From Roseibium sediminicola (GTDB lineage Bacteria; Pseudomonadota; Alphaproteobacteria; Rhizobiales; Stappiaceae), in NCBI RefSeq assembly GCF_023156505.1, contig NZ_JALNMJ010000030.1, positions 1 through 52,777 on the forward strand: DNA of 52,777 bases. The letters are read 5' to 3'. A program made the translations under genes and the position numbers. Positions 1 to 9,391 of this stretch are shown in pieces. Within the stretch, counting starts at the first letter, position 1; each line of letters starts with the position of its first letter. The notes beneath the pieces were generated by a model. The model made no database searches. It saw nothing but the letters and a program-made list of their open reading frames with translations, and was not told the DNA's origin.

Positions 1-399
1 AGCCCAAGAATTTCACCACGCATCGACAACCCCGCATAAGACACGTCGCAAACGACGTCGTTATGCACGTCTCTTACAATAAAGGGCTCAATTCAGGCAG
101 GCGGTAGCAACCGGGTGGTTACTGTCCAGTACAATACCAGGCACCTGCATCAAGGCCGCATCATGATCGGTAGAACCCCGACGCAGGCACGGGCCTTCAA
201 GGACGGCCTGCCCATAAAACAGAAGATGTAGGAACAAACGCCATCCAAAACCAAAGCTGAGTAACCTGCCCTACAAGCGGTGACGTCGGCTCAATATTGT
301 TTCAGTACATGCTTTCCTTTGGAGATTTAGCCTGCGCGCTACACAAAAAGTAAATAATTGTTAGCGTGCAAAACAAAGTTTCAAATACTTACACGGCTA
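1..399. other. Left-edge stretch without a recognised gene
   Basis: No open frame here looks like a protein I know, and I see no tRNA, rRNA or mobile-element end. It lies downstream of the GGDEF gene on the minus strand. It could hold that gene's transcription end or the edge of a feature outside the window. Confidence 0.4.
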
Positions 400-1104
400 T
401 CACGCAGAATTGCTTACTACCTTGTTTCGACCTGTCTTTTTTGCTTCGTAAAGAGCTTGATCAGCGGCATGCAAGACCTCGTCAAGGGGACGGGTTCCAT
501 CGAAGAAATCCACACCAATAGACAGCGTGATGCCGAGCTCTTTTCCTGAAACTTGAATGGATTGGTTTTCAACAGCGGACCGAATTGCTTCAGCACGAAT
601 TGCCGCATGTTGAAGGCATTCGTCGGGATAGAACGAAACAAATTCTTCGCCACCAAACCTTGCAGAAATGCCGTCTGATTTACCTTTGTCCTTCAGTATA
701 TTCGCGACTTCGCGAATTACTCTGTCTCCAATTTTGTGTCCATAAGTGTCATTTATCGCCTTAAATCTGTCTATGTCGGCGACAATTATTGACCCAGCCT
801 TACTCGTACCAGTCGTGCCAAATTCCTCGAAGAATGCTCTACGGGTCAACAAAGCAGTCATATCGTCATGACGAGCCAAGAACAAAAGCTGGCGATTTAG
901 GTCTTGAATACGCAACATCATTGTTGCAATCCAGAAAGACACAGTAGGCGCTACCATGAGCGGAACTCCGACTGCTGGAATAAGTGTAGCCCTATCTAGA
1001 CCGTTTGCTGAAGCTGCCCAAGACAGTAATAGCGAGGCTGTTACCGAGACAAGCGTCGTTACGAAGACGAATAGTAACCTCTCAAAGCTGTTTTTTATTG
1101 TCAT
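400..1104 (-). CDS. Membrane-anchored GGDEF diguanylate cyclase
   Basis: Probable diguanylate cyclase of 234 residues, making cyclic di-GMP from two GTP at the inner membrane. Two hydrophobic segments (about residues 10-31 and 40-64) precede a GGDEF domain. The active-site loop reads GGEEF (151-155) and the metal-binding Asp is in VADIDRF (108-114), so activity is likely. The product-inhibition RxxD site just before the loop reads GKSD, so the usual allosteric I-site appears absent. There is no long sensor domain; the short membrane part may only anchor or dimerise it. It stands alone, with an AT-rich upstream region and no clear operon partner. Confidence 0.9.
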   Translation of the reverse strand: MTIKNSFERLLFVFVTTLVSVTASLLLSWAASANGLDRATLIPAVGVPLMVAPTVSFWIATMMLRIQDLNRQLLFLARHDDMTALLTRRAFFEEFGTTGTSKAGSIIVADIDRFKAINDTYGHKIGDRVIREVANILKDKGKSDGISARFGGEEFVSFYPDECLQHAAIRAEAIRSAVENQSIQVSGKELGITLSIGVDFFDGTRPLDEVLHAADQALYEAKKTGRNKVVSNSA

Positions 1105-1516
1105 AGACAGCCTCCACGTATTTTACTCGTTCTATCAACAGCTTCCATGCAAATATTTCAGTTCTCGCGATCTATTTAGAGTAAATTAAAAATTTTCGAT
1201 GCATTAAAATACATGGTAGGATTATTCAGTGTAAAAGTTTTTCCTGTAAAAGTATCATGTATTTGAATTAAAATTTCTCGAAAAAAATCATATTCTATGA
1301 TTTTTCAATCGAGCATTTGACAATAAAAAGCAAAGAAGTTTTATTGCTTAAGATATTTATTTCTCAAATAATTAAATATTTATTGCGATACAATGCCGAT
1401 TAATTTAAAAATTTCATATTTTTGCAAAATATTTTAACAAGAAGTAAAATAGAGTTAGTTATGTTTTTAGTATTTTCTAATTTATTCAATATTTGCCATC
1501 AATAAGTTCACCGCTA
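1105..1516. other. AT-rich intergenic region
   Basis: About 410 bases dominated by A and T runs, sharply different from the GC-rich catabolic operon beside it. It is upstream of the GGDEF gene and downstream of the DapA-like gene, so it should contain the GGDEF promoter. I cannot single out convincing -35/-10 boxes among many TA-rich hexamers. The composition suggests a boundary between segments of different origin. Confidence 0.5.
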
Positions 1517-2425
1517 TCATTCGACACTTTGACGCATCATTGCACCAAGCAGATTGTGCGCATGGGCCAAAATGTGGCTATTAATGGACGCTGGTCCTGG
1601 TTTTCGGTTCGTTCCAACGGTGTAACTTGTCCTCCAGCTGTACGCCTGCTTCCCTAGGATGATTTGCTCCTCCGGAGCAGGTCGTTCCCTGATAAATTGC
1701 ATCAGTGGCAAAATCTGAGCGTGAATTTGGTCAACTTTTTCCCAATCTTCTCTGATTGCCGCCTTGTGCAAGGCGACCTGTTCTTTGACAAAATTAGGGG
1801 CCGGAATGACACCATGAACCCCTGACCGCAGGAAGAATGGATATTCGACACCCCAATTGCCTGTGAGAATGCGAAAGCGATCACGACAGTTTCGAGCGAA
1901 GGCAGCGACATCTTCGCTGGAAGTTTCTGCCTTAACCCCCATAAGGTTCGGGCATTCGGTTTGCAGAGTAATCAGGTCGCCGTTGGAAAGACAAGTACCT
2001 GCGATCAATGCATTCTGAACTGCAACCGGGATTCCTGCTTCATCAATTAGTGGTTTAAGCATCTCCATCCAATCTGGGGCTCGCGCAGGCGGGCCGAGCG
2101 GCGGTTGAAGGATTACCCAGTCAGCACCCTCGTCTCGTGCTACCCTGATTAATTCCATTTGCCCTGCGACCGACGCTTCCATGATTGTGACGCCGAGCGT
2201 CCCCCTGCCCTCTAAGCTCCTAGCTGTTTCCCGCAACGCGGCTACTTTTTCAGCAAAGCTCAGCCTGTAGAATTGCGTCACAAATCCGAAAAGAACGACG
2301 CCATTAGCCCCGTTTGCCAGGCAGTGTTCGCACTGATGCCGAAATCCGTCGAGCCGGAGATTTCCACCGTCATCGAAAAAAGAATAAAGTACCGGCAAAA
2401 CGCCACCAATCTCATCTGGTCTCAT
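1517..2425 (-). CDS. DapA/NanA-family lyase (probable 2-keto-3-deoxy sugar acid aldolase)
   Basis: A 302-residue class I aldolase/lyase of the dihydrodipicolinate synthase superfamily. The Schiff-base lysine is K165 in LMGVKAE. The usual GxTGE loop is replaced by LFGFVTQFY, and the tyrosine region reads LQPPLGPP, so this is probably not true DHDPS. In this setting it most likely cleaves a 2-keto-3-deoxy sugar acid to pyruvate and an aldehyde. It is the last gene of the leftward operon and its ATG overlaps the sulfatase stop codon (ATGA), implying translational coupling. Substrate is inferred from neighbours only; N-acetylneuraminate lyase or another lyase of the family remains possible. Confidence 0.82.
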   Translation of the reverse strand: MRPDEIGGVLPVLYSFFDDGGNLRLDGFRHQCEHCLANGANGVVLFGFVTQFYRLSFAEKVAALRETARSLEGRGTLGVTIMEASVAGQMELIRVARDEGADWVILQPPLGPPARAPDWMEMLKPLIDEAGIPVAVQNALIAGTCLSNGDLITLQTECPNLMGVKAETSSEDVAAFARNCRDRFRILTGNWGVEYPFFLRSGVHGVIPAPNFVKEQVALHKAAIREDWEKVDQIHAQILPLMQFIRERPAPEEQIILGKQAYSWRTSYTVGTNRKPGPASINSHILAHAHNLLGAMMRQSVE

Positions 2426-3897
2426 GATCGTGTGGTCTCTGACGAAAAAGGATAGGGCCGACGCCAGCCTGGACCCAGTATGCCGGGTTCGTTTCCCAGT
2501 TCAGGTTTACTTTCCGCTGAATAGACGATTGCTTTCTCGCTATGACCCTTAATACTCTCTTGGACTTGCCATTCAGTAAGAAACGCATCCAATTCCTGGC
2601 GCGTAAAATGCCAGCCGGGATCGTCGGCGAGATTGAGTTGCTCGCCCGGGTCCGCCTCCATGTCATGGAGCGTAACAACGCCGCCGACATAGCGGGCGAG
2701 CTTTTTCCTGCCCTTTTCAATCATGAAGCCGCGATGCGTCGCCCCACAGATTGTGCGTGGCTCCTCCCGCGGTGGCCGCAAAAGGCTTGTGAAACTGCAG
2801 TTTTCGCGCGGTGAAACGCCCGCCAGTTCCAAGAATGTCGGGTAAAGATCGCTCAAAGCGACCGTGTCGTAACGTATTTCAAATGGCACACCGGGCCCGG
2901 CTACGATCATCGGAACACGGATCGAGGGATCCATGAAAAAGTTCTTGCAAACCAACGAATAGTCGCCGACGAAATCGCCGTGATCTGAAGAAAAGACCAC
3001 AATCGTGTTTTTGTGCAGCCCCATCCTTTCCAAGGTAGCGATCACCCGGCCGACGGCCTTATCGACGATATGGATGAGCGCCGAATAATGCGCTCTGACC
3101 TTCGCCTTCTGGTCGTCGGTGAAGACCGAATAGTCGATATCCGCCCATGGGTTTTTCATATTGGCGATCAACCAGGGCCTAAGGGCTTCGCTTTCCCGCG
3201 TTTCGGGAAGAGGCGGCGGCATGTCGGCGGGATCGAAGAGATCGGCGATTTCGGGAGGTGGATCATAGGGACAATGGGGAGATGGGAAGCCGATCATCAT
3301 TGCGAAGGGCTGCGAACCGTCATGCTGCTCCAATATGGATATTGCCCGGTCGGCGCACCACAGATCGACCTGTTCGTCTGGTTTCAGGGGGGAGAGACAG
3401 GCACCGCCATTTTCGTGGTAGCCAGCAAATTCGCGCGCATGCTGTTTGTGCTTCCCACGGCTCGCGAGAAACTGCGCATAGTCGTCCAGGATTCCGATCT
3501 GCCGCTTGTCCTCGGAGATAGATCTTACTTGGAACCCTTCTGAAGCATCCCACGGGTAAAAATGCATCTTGCCGACCGCATAGGTACGGTAGCCTGCTTC
3601 CGATAACAATTCGGGCCAGCTGTGAAGTCCGCATTCCCTGCGGTCAGGACGCAGCCAGGCGCCGTTGTTTAGTATTCCGTTCTCGAGTGACGTCGTACCT
3701 GTCAAAAGGCTCGCACGGGCGGGCACGCAGATCGGCGCCGGCGAAAGGCATCTGTCGTAAAGTGTACCGCGCGCCGCCAGGGCATCGATATGGGGCGTTC
3801 GGGCAAAACCCGCACCGTAGCAGCCAAGGAAATCAGACCGGAGCTGATCGGGCATGAAAAAGAGAATGTTTGGTCTTGTGTCTTGCCGAGAGTTCAT
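2422..3897 (-). CDS. Type I sulfatase (Cys-type, formylglycine-dependent)
   Basis: A 491-residue arylsulfatase-family hydrolase of sulfate esters. The sulfatase signature C-V-P-A-R lies at residues 57-61; its Cys is the one converted to formylglycine. The N-terminal metal-binding region has the family form (RPNILFFMPDQLRSD). No signal peptide is evident, so it is probably cytoplasmic and acts after import. The open frame extends further upstream, but the ATG at 3897 overlaps the preceding stop as ATGA and directly precedes the conserved domain. No formylglycine-generating enzyme is in the window, so maturation must rely on one elsewhere. Its presence points to a sulfated sugar substrate; choline-sulfatase-like specificity cannot be excluded. 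Confidence 0.88.
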   Translation of the reverse strand: MNSRQDTRPNILFFMPDQLRSDFLGCYGAGFARTPHIDALAARGTLYDRCLSPAPICVPARASLLTGTTSLENGILNNGAWLRPDRRECGLHSWPELLSEAGYRTYAVGKMHFYPWDASEGFQVRSISEDKRQIGILDDYAQFLASRGKHKQHAREFAGYHENGGACLSPLKPDEQVDLWCADRAISILEQHDGSQPFAMMIGFPSPHCPYDPPPEIADLFDPADMPPPLPETRESEALRPWLIANMKNPWADIDYSVFTDDQKAKVRAHYSALIHIVDKAVGRVIATLERMGLHKNTIVVFSSDHGDFVGDYSLVCKNFFMDPSIRVPMIVAGPGVPFEIRYDTVALSDLYPTFLELAGVSPRENCSFTSLLRPPREEPRTICGATHRGFMIEKGRKKLARYVGGVVTLHDMEADPGEQLNLADDPGWHFTRQELDAFLTEWQVQESIKGHSEKAIVYSAESKPELGNEPGILGPGWRRPYPFSSETTRS

Positions 3898-5645
3898 GAG
3901 GCCATCGCAAGCTCGAAACCCGGTACCGAGCCGCGGTCCACCGGAGGATGACCCTTTGCCTCCTTCATCAAGGCCTCGATCTCTTCTTTCGCGGAGGCGG
4001 AAGTCCCCCATTGCCTGTCGACATCCGGCCAGGGAATTGAATTGACGAGCAGCCGCGTGTAGGGGTGCTGTGGGTTGCCGATCACGTCCTTCGGCGGGCC
4101 GGCCTCGGCAACATGTCCCTCATGCAGGACAATTACATAGTCGCTGACGTGGTAGGCCGTCGCCAAATCATGTGTGATGTAAACGATCGATATGCCATGC
4201 TTGTCCTTGAGGTCGTATAGGTTCTTGAGGATCGACGCCCTGAGGCTGGCATCGACCATACTGACCGGTTCGTCGGCGATCAGGAGCTTGGGCGACAGCA
4301 TCAGCGCCCTTGCAACCATCAGGCGCTGGCGTTGGCCACCGGAGAGCTCGTGCGGGAAACGTCCGAAAATCTTCGATGGATCGAGCCCCACTCCCCTGCA
4401 GGCCTCCGCGCAACGAGTACGGACATCGGCCGCGTCACTTGAAATGCCGAACCGCTTCAACGGCAGAGATAGAGCCCGTTCAACCCGGTAGTAGGGATTG
4501 AAGGCACCGTAGGGATCCTGAAAGACGGCCTGGATGTCCTTTCTCAGGGATTTTGTTGCCGCCCGGCCAAGCGTTGCAATGTTCCGCCCTTCGAACATTA
4601 CTTCGCCTGTGGTAGGCCGGCTAAAGCCGAGCATCAGCCCGCCCAAGGTCGATTTTCCCGACCCCGACTGACCGACGATGGAAATGATCTTTGGCTTCCT
4701 GCCGTCGAGGGCAAAACTTAGAGGATAGAGCGCGGTGTTGCCTTTTTTGGACAAAAAGCCGCCGCCATAGACCTTTGAAACGCCGTCGAACTCCAGGAGC
4801 GGCGCGTCCCCACTCCGCCGACCCGCGACCGGTTCCGCGGAAAGTTTGGGCAAAAAACTCTCGCCGCCAATGGAGGGTACGGACGATATCAGCTGGCGCG
4901 TGTAAGGATGTTCCGGCTTCGTGAAAATATCCCGGATCGCACCGCGTTCGACGATTCTGCCGTCTTTCATCACCATCAATTTGTCGACGCACTGGGCCAT
5001 AAGCCCCATGTCGTGACCGATCAGGATGAGCGCGGAACCGATTGCTTCCTGCGCTTTTTCGAGAGTTTCCATGACCTGGCGCTGGGTGATCACGTCAAGG
5101 GCCGAAGTTGGCTCGTCCGCGATGATCAGTTCGGGTTTCAAGGCAGTTGCGATGGCGATACAGGCACGCTGTTTCATGCCGCCGGAAAGTTCGTGTGGAA
5201 ACATTCGCCCCACGCGGGCCGGGAGGCCGACCCCGGCAATGGCGTCGTCTGAGCGCCGCCGCAACTCCCGTATCGGAAATGTGCCCTCGTGATCTACAAT
5301 GCCGTCCCAAATCTGTTGCTCGATGCGCATCACCGGGTTGAGAGAATTCATGGCTCCTTGCGGGATATAGCTGATCCAGCACAGCCGGGTCTGGCGCATC
5401 TCTTCCGGCGAAAGGGAAAGAATGTCTGTGTCGCCCAGCCGGATCTCGCCTTTTGAGACATGGCCGGGTTTCTTGATCATGCGCATGACCGCAAGCGCGG
5501 TCGTGGTTTTGCCCGAGCCGCTTTCGCCGACAAACCCTACACGTTTTCCGGCCTTGAGCGAGATATCGACATCGGCAACGGCATGAACAACGCCGGCTAT
5601 GACCGGAAAGTCGACACACAAGTCCTTGATAGTCAGCATGGTCAT
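3894..5645 (-). CDS. Fused double ATPase of an Opp/Dpp-type ABC importer (DppD-DppF-like)
   Basis: A 583-residue protein carrying two complete nucleotide-binding domains that are separate subunits in most peptide/oligosaccharide importers. NBD1 has Walker A at about 40-48 (GESGSGKTT), signature LSGGMKQR (153-160) and ADEPTSALD. NBD2 has Walker A at about 325-333 (GQSGSGKST), signature LSGGQRQR (about 434-441) and ADEPVSMVD. The oligopeptide-transporter extension motif HPYTR follows NBD1 and occurs again near the C-terminus. It powers the two permeases encoded just upstream. Start 5645 gives an ATGA overlap with the permease stop; a second ATG lies two codons later. Confidence 0.92.
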   Translation of the reverse strand: MTMLTIKDLCVDFPVIAGVVHAVADVDISLKAGKRVGFVGESGSGKTTTALAVMRMIKKPGHVSKGEIRLGDTDILSLSPEEMRQTRLCWISYIPQGAMNSLNPVMRIEQQIWDGIVDHEGTFPIRELRRRSDDAIAGVGLPARVGRMFPHELSGGMKQRACIAIATALKPELIIADEPTSALDVITQRQVMETLEKAQEAIGSALILIGHDMGLMAQCVDKLMVMKDGRIVERGAIRDIFTKPEHPYTRQLISSVPSIGGESFLPKLSAEPVAGRRSGDAPLLEFDGVSKVYGGGFLSKKGNTALYPLSFALDGRKPKIISIVGQSGSGKSTLGGLMLGFSRPTTGEVMFEGRNIATLGRAATKSLRKDIQAVFQDPYGAFNPYYRVERALSLPLKRFGISSDAADVRTRCAEACRGVGLDPSKIFGRFPHELSGGQRQRLMVARALMLSPKLLIADEPVSMVDASLRASILKNLYDLKDKHGISIVYITHDLATAYHVSDYVIVLHEGHVAEAGPPKDVIGNPQHPYTRLLVNSIPWPDVDRQWGTSASAKEEIEALMKEAKGHPPVDRGSVPGFELAMAS

Positions 5646-6535
5646 GCCCTCCTGCGCAGCCGTGGATTGGCCAGTTCGTCGAGGCCGGTATTGATGAGGT
5701 AGAGGCCGACAAATAGGATGATCAGCGCGGCAATCGGCGGAATGATCCACCACCACATTTTCAGAAGAAAGGCGGAAAAGTTCATCATGTAATAGATGCT
5801 CATTCCAAGCGTCGGTGCGTTTTGCGGACCAAGCCCCATGGCCTCCAGCCCGATGGAGGCAAGAACAGCTGCCGAAACGGCGGTCACAAAAGAGGCGACT
5901 AGGTAGGGCATAAGGTTCGGGACCAGCTCGAAGAAGATGATTTCGAAGGGCCCGGCACCCGAAATGCGGGCTGTGTCGACGTAGCCGGCATTGCGCATGA
6001 CCAGCACCTGCGCCCGGATCTGCCGGGCTGGCCGCCGCCAGGCCAGGGCCGCGATGATGAGGGCCATCATTGTCGGGGTCATACCGTCCTTAAATGCCGA
6101 TGCAATGATCACCAGGATCAGGAGCGCCGGAACAGTGAGAAGAACATCCGTCGAGAAATTGATGATCCGGTCCGTCCAGCCGCCGAAATAGGCAGAGATA
6201 AAGCCAAGGCTGCCGCCAATGAGAATACCGATTGCACCTGCGATCAACCCAAGCCTGACCGTGAGCCAGGTCCCGTAAACAAGCACGGCAAACAGGTTCC
6301 GGCCCTGCGTGTCGGACCCGAACAGCAGGTTCAGGCCCGGCGGTTGCGAGGGAAGTGCCGAGAGCGGCTGCGCCATGCGTTCGTCGACGAAAAAACTGCC
6401 CAGAAGGGAAAACAGGATCAGAAACCCGACCATGAAGATCCCGATCGCCAGCGATGGATTGCGGGCCAGATATCCTTTCAGATACTCCAGCTTCTTCGGT
6501 TGTCGTTCGGTTGAAACCATGGCTGCCAACGTCAT
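5642..6535 (-). CDS. ABC importer permease, DppC/OppC-like
   Basis: A 297-residue inner-membrane permease of the Opp/Dpp class. It has an N-terminal hydrophobic helix, a periplasmic loop containing the family motif FGSDTQGRN, then five further membrane segments with the coupling loop in the ARISGAGPFEIIFFELVPN region. ATG 6535 is chosen because a GAGGA ribosome-binding site sits about 9 bases upstream. Longer starts would run back into the preceding permease gene. It pairs with the DppB-like subunit to form the transmembrane channel. Confidence 0.88.
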   Translation of the reverse strand: MTLAAMVSTERQPKKLEYLKGYLARNPSLAIGIFMVGFLILFSLLGSFFVDERMAQPLSALPSQPPGLNLLFGSDTQGRNLFAVLVYGTWLTVRLGLIAGAIGILIGGSLGFISAYFGGWTDRIINFSTDVLLTVPALLILVIIASAFKDGMTPTMMALIIAALAWRRPARQIRAQVLVMRNAGYVDTARISGAGPFEIIFFELVPNLMPYLVASFVTAVSAAVLASIGLEAMGLGPQNAPTLGMSIYYMMNFSAFLLKMWWWIIPPIAALIILFVGLYLINTGLDELANPRLRRRA

Positions 6536-6545
6536 TTGATGGTCC

Positions 6546-7550
6546 TCACGCGCGGTGCGAACGGGTGCGCGGATCAAGAAGCGGGTAGAAGAGATCCAGG
6601 ATCAGCATCGACAGGGCGACGGCCAGGATCAGAACGAAAACGATGCCGTAGATCGTGTAGTAGTCGAGATAGTCGACTGCCTGCAGAAGCAGGCTGCCCA
6701 TGCCGGGATAACCGAAGACGATTTCGACAAGGATGGCCCCGGTCACAAGCTGTCCCATGAAGAGCGCGAGCTGGGTCACCTGCGGCAGGATGGCGTTGCG
6801 CACGGCATAGCGCAGAAACATGCGCCGGTTTTTCAGACCCTTTGCCTCGGCGAAATTCATGTAATCCTCACCCTGCACGGTCACCATCATGCCGCGCATG
6901 CCGAGCGCCCAGATGCCGATGGAGGCGACCACGATCGACGCACCGGGCAGGATCGAGTGGTAAAGGACATCCGAGATGAAGTCCCAGTCCCAGGCGGGAA
7001 AGGCGGTGAGAGAATAGCCGCCGCCAATAGGAAAATACCCGCCCTTATAGGCCAGGAAGTAGATCAGGATCAGACCGATCAGATAGAACGGGATCGCTGA
7101 AAACACCATCACGACGGGCACGAAGAACTGCAGCAGGCGCATGTCCTTGCGCCAGACAGTGAGCGCACCGAGGACGGATCCGAGAAGGAATGCAATCAGG
7201 GTCGCGGTCACCATCAGCCCGAGCGTCCAGGGCAGAGCACCCAGGATCATGTCCGCGACACGGGTCGGATAACTGGTGATGGAATAGTTCAGATCGAGTG
7301 TCAGCATATCGCCGAGATAGTCGAAATACTGCTGCATCAGTGGCTTATCGAGACCGAAGCGCTCGTTGAATATCACCAGAAGCTCTTGCATGTTGACGCT
7401 GCCCGGCGCCGAGCTTTCGGACATTTCAGTGATTTTCTCCAGAACCGGGTTCTTGTCGCTGAGACGCGGAATGAAGAAATTCAATGTCGCGGCGGTCACC
7501 ACGACAAGAAACAGCATTATCAGCCGTTTAGTCAGATAGATCAGGTACAT
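6546..7550 (-). CDS. ABC importer permease, DppB/OppB-like
   Basis: A 334-residue permease of the Opp/Dpp class, with six predicted membrane segments, the first near residues 9-28. The coupling segment EAKGLKNRRMFLRYAVRNAILP and the C-terminal VEIVFGYPGMGSLLLQAV motif are typical of DppB. The first candidate codon in frame is GTG at 7559; ATG at 7550 is preferred because GGTGG lies 5 bases upstream. It follows the binding-protein gene after a short gap with a hairpin, and ends ten bases before the next permease. Confidence 0.88.
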   Translation of the reverse strand: MYLIYLTKRLIMLFLVVVTAATLNFFIPRLSDKNPVLEKITEMSESSAPGSVNMQELLVIFNERFGLDKPLMQQYFDYLGDMLTLDLNYSITSYPTRVADMILGALPWTLGLMVTATLIAFLLGSVLGALTVWRKDMRLLQFFVPVVMVFSAIPFYLIGLILIYFLAYKGGYFPIGGGYSLTAFPAWDWDFISDVLYHSILPGASIVVASIGIWALGMRGMMVTVQGEDYMNFAEAKGLKNRRMFLRYAVRNAILPQVTQLALFMGQLVTGAILVEIVFGYPGMGSLLLQAVDYLDYYTIYGIVFVLILAVALSMLILDLFYPLLDPRTRSHRA

Positions 7551-7575
7551 CGATGCCACCGTTGGTGATCATGTG

Positions 7576-7607
7576 CTCCGCCGGCCCAGGGAGGTGGACC
7601 AGCGGAG
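7576..7607 (-). terminator. Hairpin between binding protein and permease genes
   Basis: Inverted arms CTCCGC (7576-7581) and GCGGAG (7602-7607) enclose a GC-rich loop in the gap after the solute-binding protein gene. No T-run follows, so it is more likely an mRNA-stabilising or attenuating stem that lets the binding protein be made in excess than a full terminator. Inference from position. Confidence 0.35.
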
Positions 7608-7616
7608 GGCCGAGCT

Positions 7617-9368
7617 TTATTGTTTTGCTTCGAGATTATGCATCACGTAGCCGAACTGCCCGGAAGCAAACCAGAAGGCCGGCTGCATGTAGGGGTTCTC
7701 GGTCGACGGAAAGTTGTCCCAATACGTCGTGTTGTACGGGATCCGGTGCACCCATTGGTTAAGCGGAACCTCGACGGCATTTTCGTACCAGATTTCCATC
7801 GCTTCTTTGACGAGCGGGCGCATTTGCGGGTCATCCGGCGCGATCAGGCCGATCTTGTCGACGATGGCGGAGTATTCCTCATTACACCAACGGTCGAGGA
7901 TCAACAGTGGTTTGCCGATCTCGACCGCATTCTTGCAGTGATAAAGGTCGAGAGTGTCATAAGGATCGGCGACACCGCCGCGGTGACCGAAGATCGACAA
8001 CTCGGTCTTGCCTTCCACCATCAGGCCGCGGCTGTCCGTATTGGTCTTGAACCAGACGTCGAAGCCGCCAAAGCGAAGTTGCTGGGCAATGATTGGGCCG
8101 ACAGCTTCGAACAGGGCAAGGCCATGGAAGGAGACGTTGATGGTTTTACCGTCTTTTTCCCAAAGATCGTCATCGTTTTTGACGTAGCCCATTTCTTCCA
8201 TGAGCGCATCGCCCTTGGCGGGATCGAACACACCGATCTCGTATTTGTCGGCGAGTTCAATGCTGTCCTCGATATAAGGAGCCATGGACCCGAAAGCCGG
8301 GAACGGTGTGCGGCTGACCGGATTGGCGCCGAGATAGGCAATTTCAACCAGCTGGTCCTGATTGATGTAGTAGTTCAACGCGCGGCGGAGGCGGACGTCG
8401 TCCCAAGTTCCGGTCTTGTGGTTCATGTAGAGAGAATTCGGCCACCAATCGAGATTGCCATAGGGCGGAACGTCACCCGAGAAAGTTGTCACATGTTCAG
8501 CATTTTCAACTACGCTTTTGGTGAGTGCGGCCGAGACCAGATCGCCTGTCATGTCGACGTCGCCGGAAACAACCAACTGGGCCGCTCTGTCGTGGCCCGT
8601 TTTGGGAATGCTGATGACACGTTCAACGTCGGGCAGATCCCGAAATCCTGTTTCCGCACCCCACCAGTCGTCTCGGCGATCCAGAATAATCTGTTCAGGT
8701 GTAGATCTGACGACCTGCCAGGCGCCCGAGACAACCGGCAGATTGCCGTCTTCGGCGTAGTTGGCAAAAGTCAGCGGGTCTTTATCGGCCCAGACATGTT
8801 CCGGCAGCCAGAACAGACCCTTGCCGAAATGATTGATGAGATGACGGAACGCATAGCGGCTGTCTGGTCGGGTCAACTTGATGGACACGGTCAAGGGGTC
8901 TGTCACCGTGACCGAAGCAACCCTGTCGGCAACATCGGAGGAGTGCATCAGGCCACCAGGGCCTTTGCCGTTTTCAAGAAGCATGTTGTACGTGAAAACG
9001 ATGTCGTTTGCCGTCAACGGCTCTCCATCTGACCATTTCACCCCTTCGCGCAGCTTCACCGTAACTTCGGTGAAATCGTCATTGTACTTAAAGCTGTCCG
9101 CGACCCAGGGAATGATCCTGTCTTCGAGTGAATTGTAGTAGAACAGCGGCTCCATGATCGGAGCGCCCGACCAGCGGAATGTCAGATTGGAGGGCAAATA
9201 GGGGTTCAGCTGCCCGGGATTTCTGAATTGCGGTGCGCCGCCGTCGTCCGGCATCAGGATCAGGGTTTTTTCGCGCGCGACCTTGTCGAGCGCCCAGGCA
9301 GGCAGCGCGACGCTGGCACTCATTGCCAAAGCCAGGGCGGCCAGGCCGGATTTCCTCAAGATACTCAT
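7617..9368 (-). CDS. Family 5 extracellular solute-binding protein of the Opp/Dpp-type importer
   Basis: A 583-residue periplasmic binding protein. A clean Sec signal peptide is visible (SILRKSGLAALALAMSAS...ALPAWA, cleavage near residue 26), with no lipobox. The mature part is SBP_bac_5-like: GVKWSDGEPLTANDIVFTYN (family hallmark), then RRALNYYINQDQLVEIAYLG. A GGAGGAG ribosome-binding site precedes ATG 9368. It captures the substrate and hands it to the permeases downstream. Family 5 proteins bind peptides, but several import oligosaccharides or glycosides; the sugar-type enzymes nearby favour that here. Confidence 0.93.
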   Translation of the reverse strand: MSILRKSGLAALALAMSASVALPAWALDKVAREKTLILMPDDGGAPQFRNPGQLNPYLPSNLTFRWSGAPIMEPLFYYNSLEDRIIPWVADSFKYNDDFTEVTVKLREGVKWSDGEPLTANDIVFTYNMLLENGKGPGGLMHSSDVADRVASVTVTDPLTVSIKLTRPDSRYAFRHLINHFGKGLFWLPEHVWADKDPLTFANYAEDGNLPVVSGAWQVVRSTPEQIILDRRDDWWGAETGFRDLPDVERVISIPKTGHDRAAQLVVSGDVDMTGDLVSAALTKSVVENAEHVTTFSGDVPPYGNLDWWPNSLYMNHKTGTWDDVRLRRALNYYINQDQLVEIAYLGANPVSRTPFPAFGSMAPYIEDSIELADKYEIGVFDPAKGDALMEEMGYVKNDDDLWEKDGKTINVSFHGLALFEAVGPIIAQQLRFGGFDVWFKTNTDSRGLMVEGKTELSIFGHRGGVADPYDTLDLYHCKNAVEIGKPLLILDRWCNEEYSAIVDKIGLIAPDDPQMRPLVKEAMEIWYENAVEVPLNQWVHRIPYNTTYWDNFPSTENPYMQPAFWFASGQFGYVMHNLEAKQ

Positions 9369-9391
9369 GTTTCTCCTCCCATGAGATTAGA

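Noticed and set aside
7620..9032. Long plus-strand open frame (470 codons) opposite the solute-binding protein
   Set aside because: It is antisense to a gene with a clear signal peptide and family motifs, has no family features of its own, and arises from GC-rich codon use.
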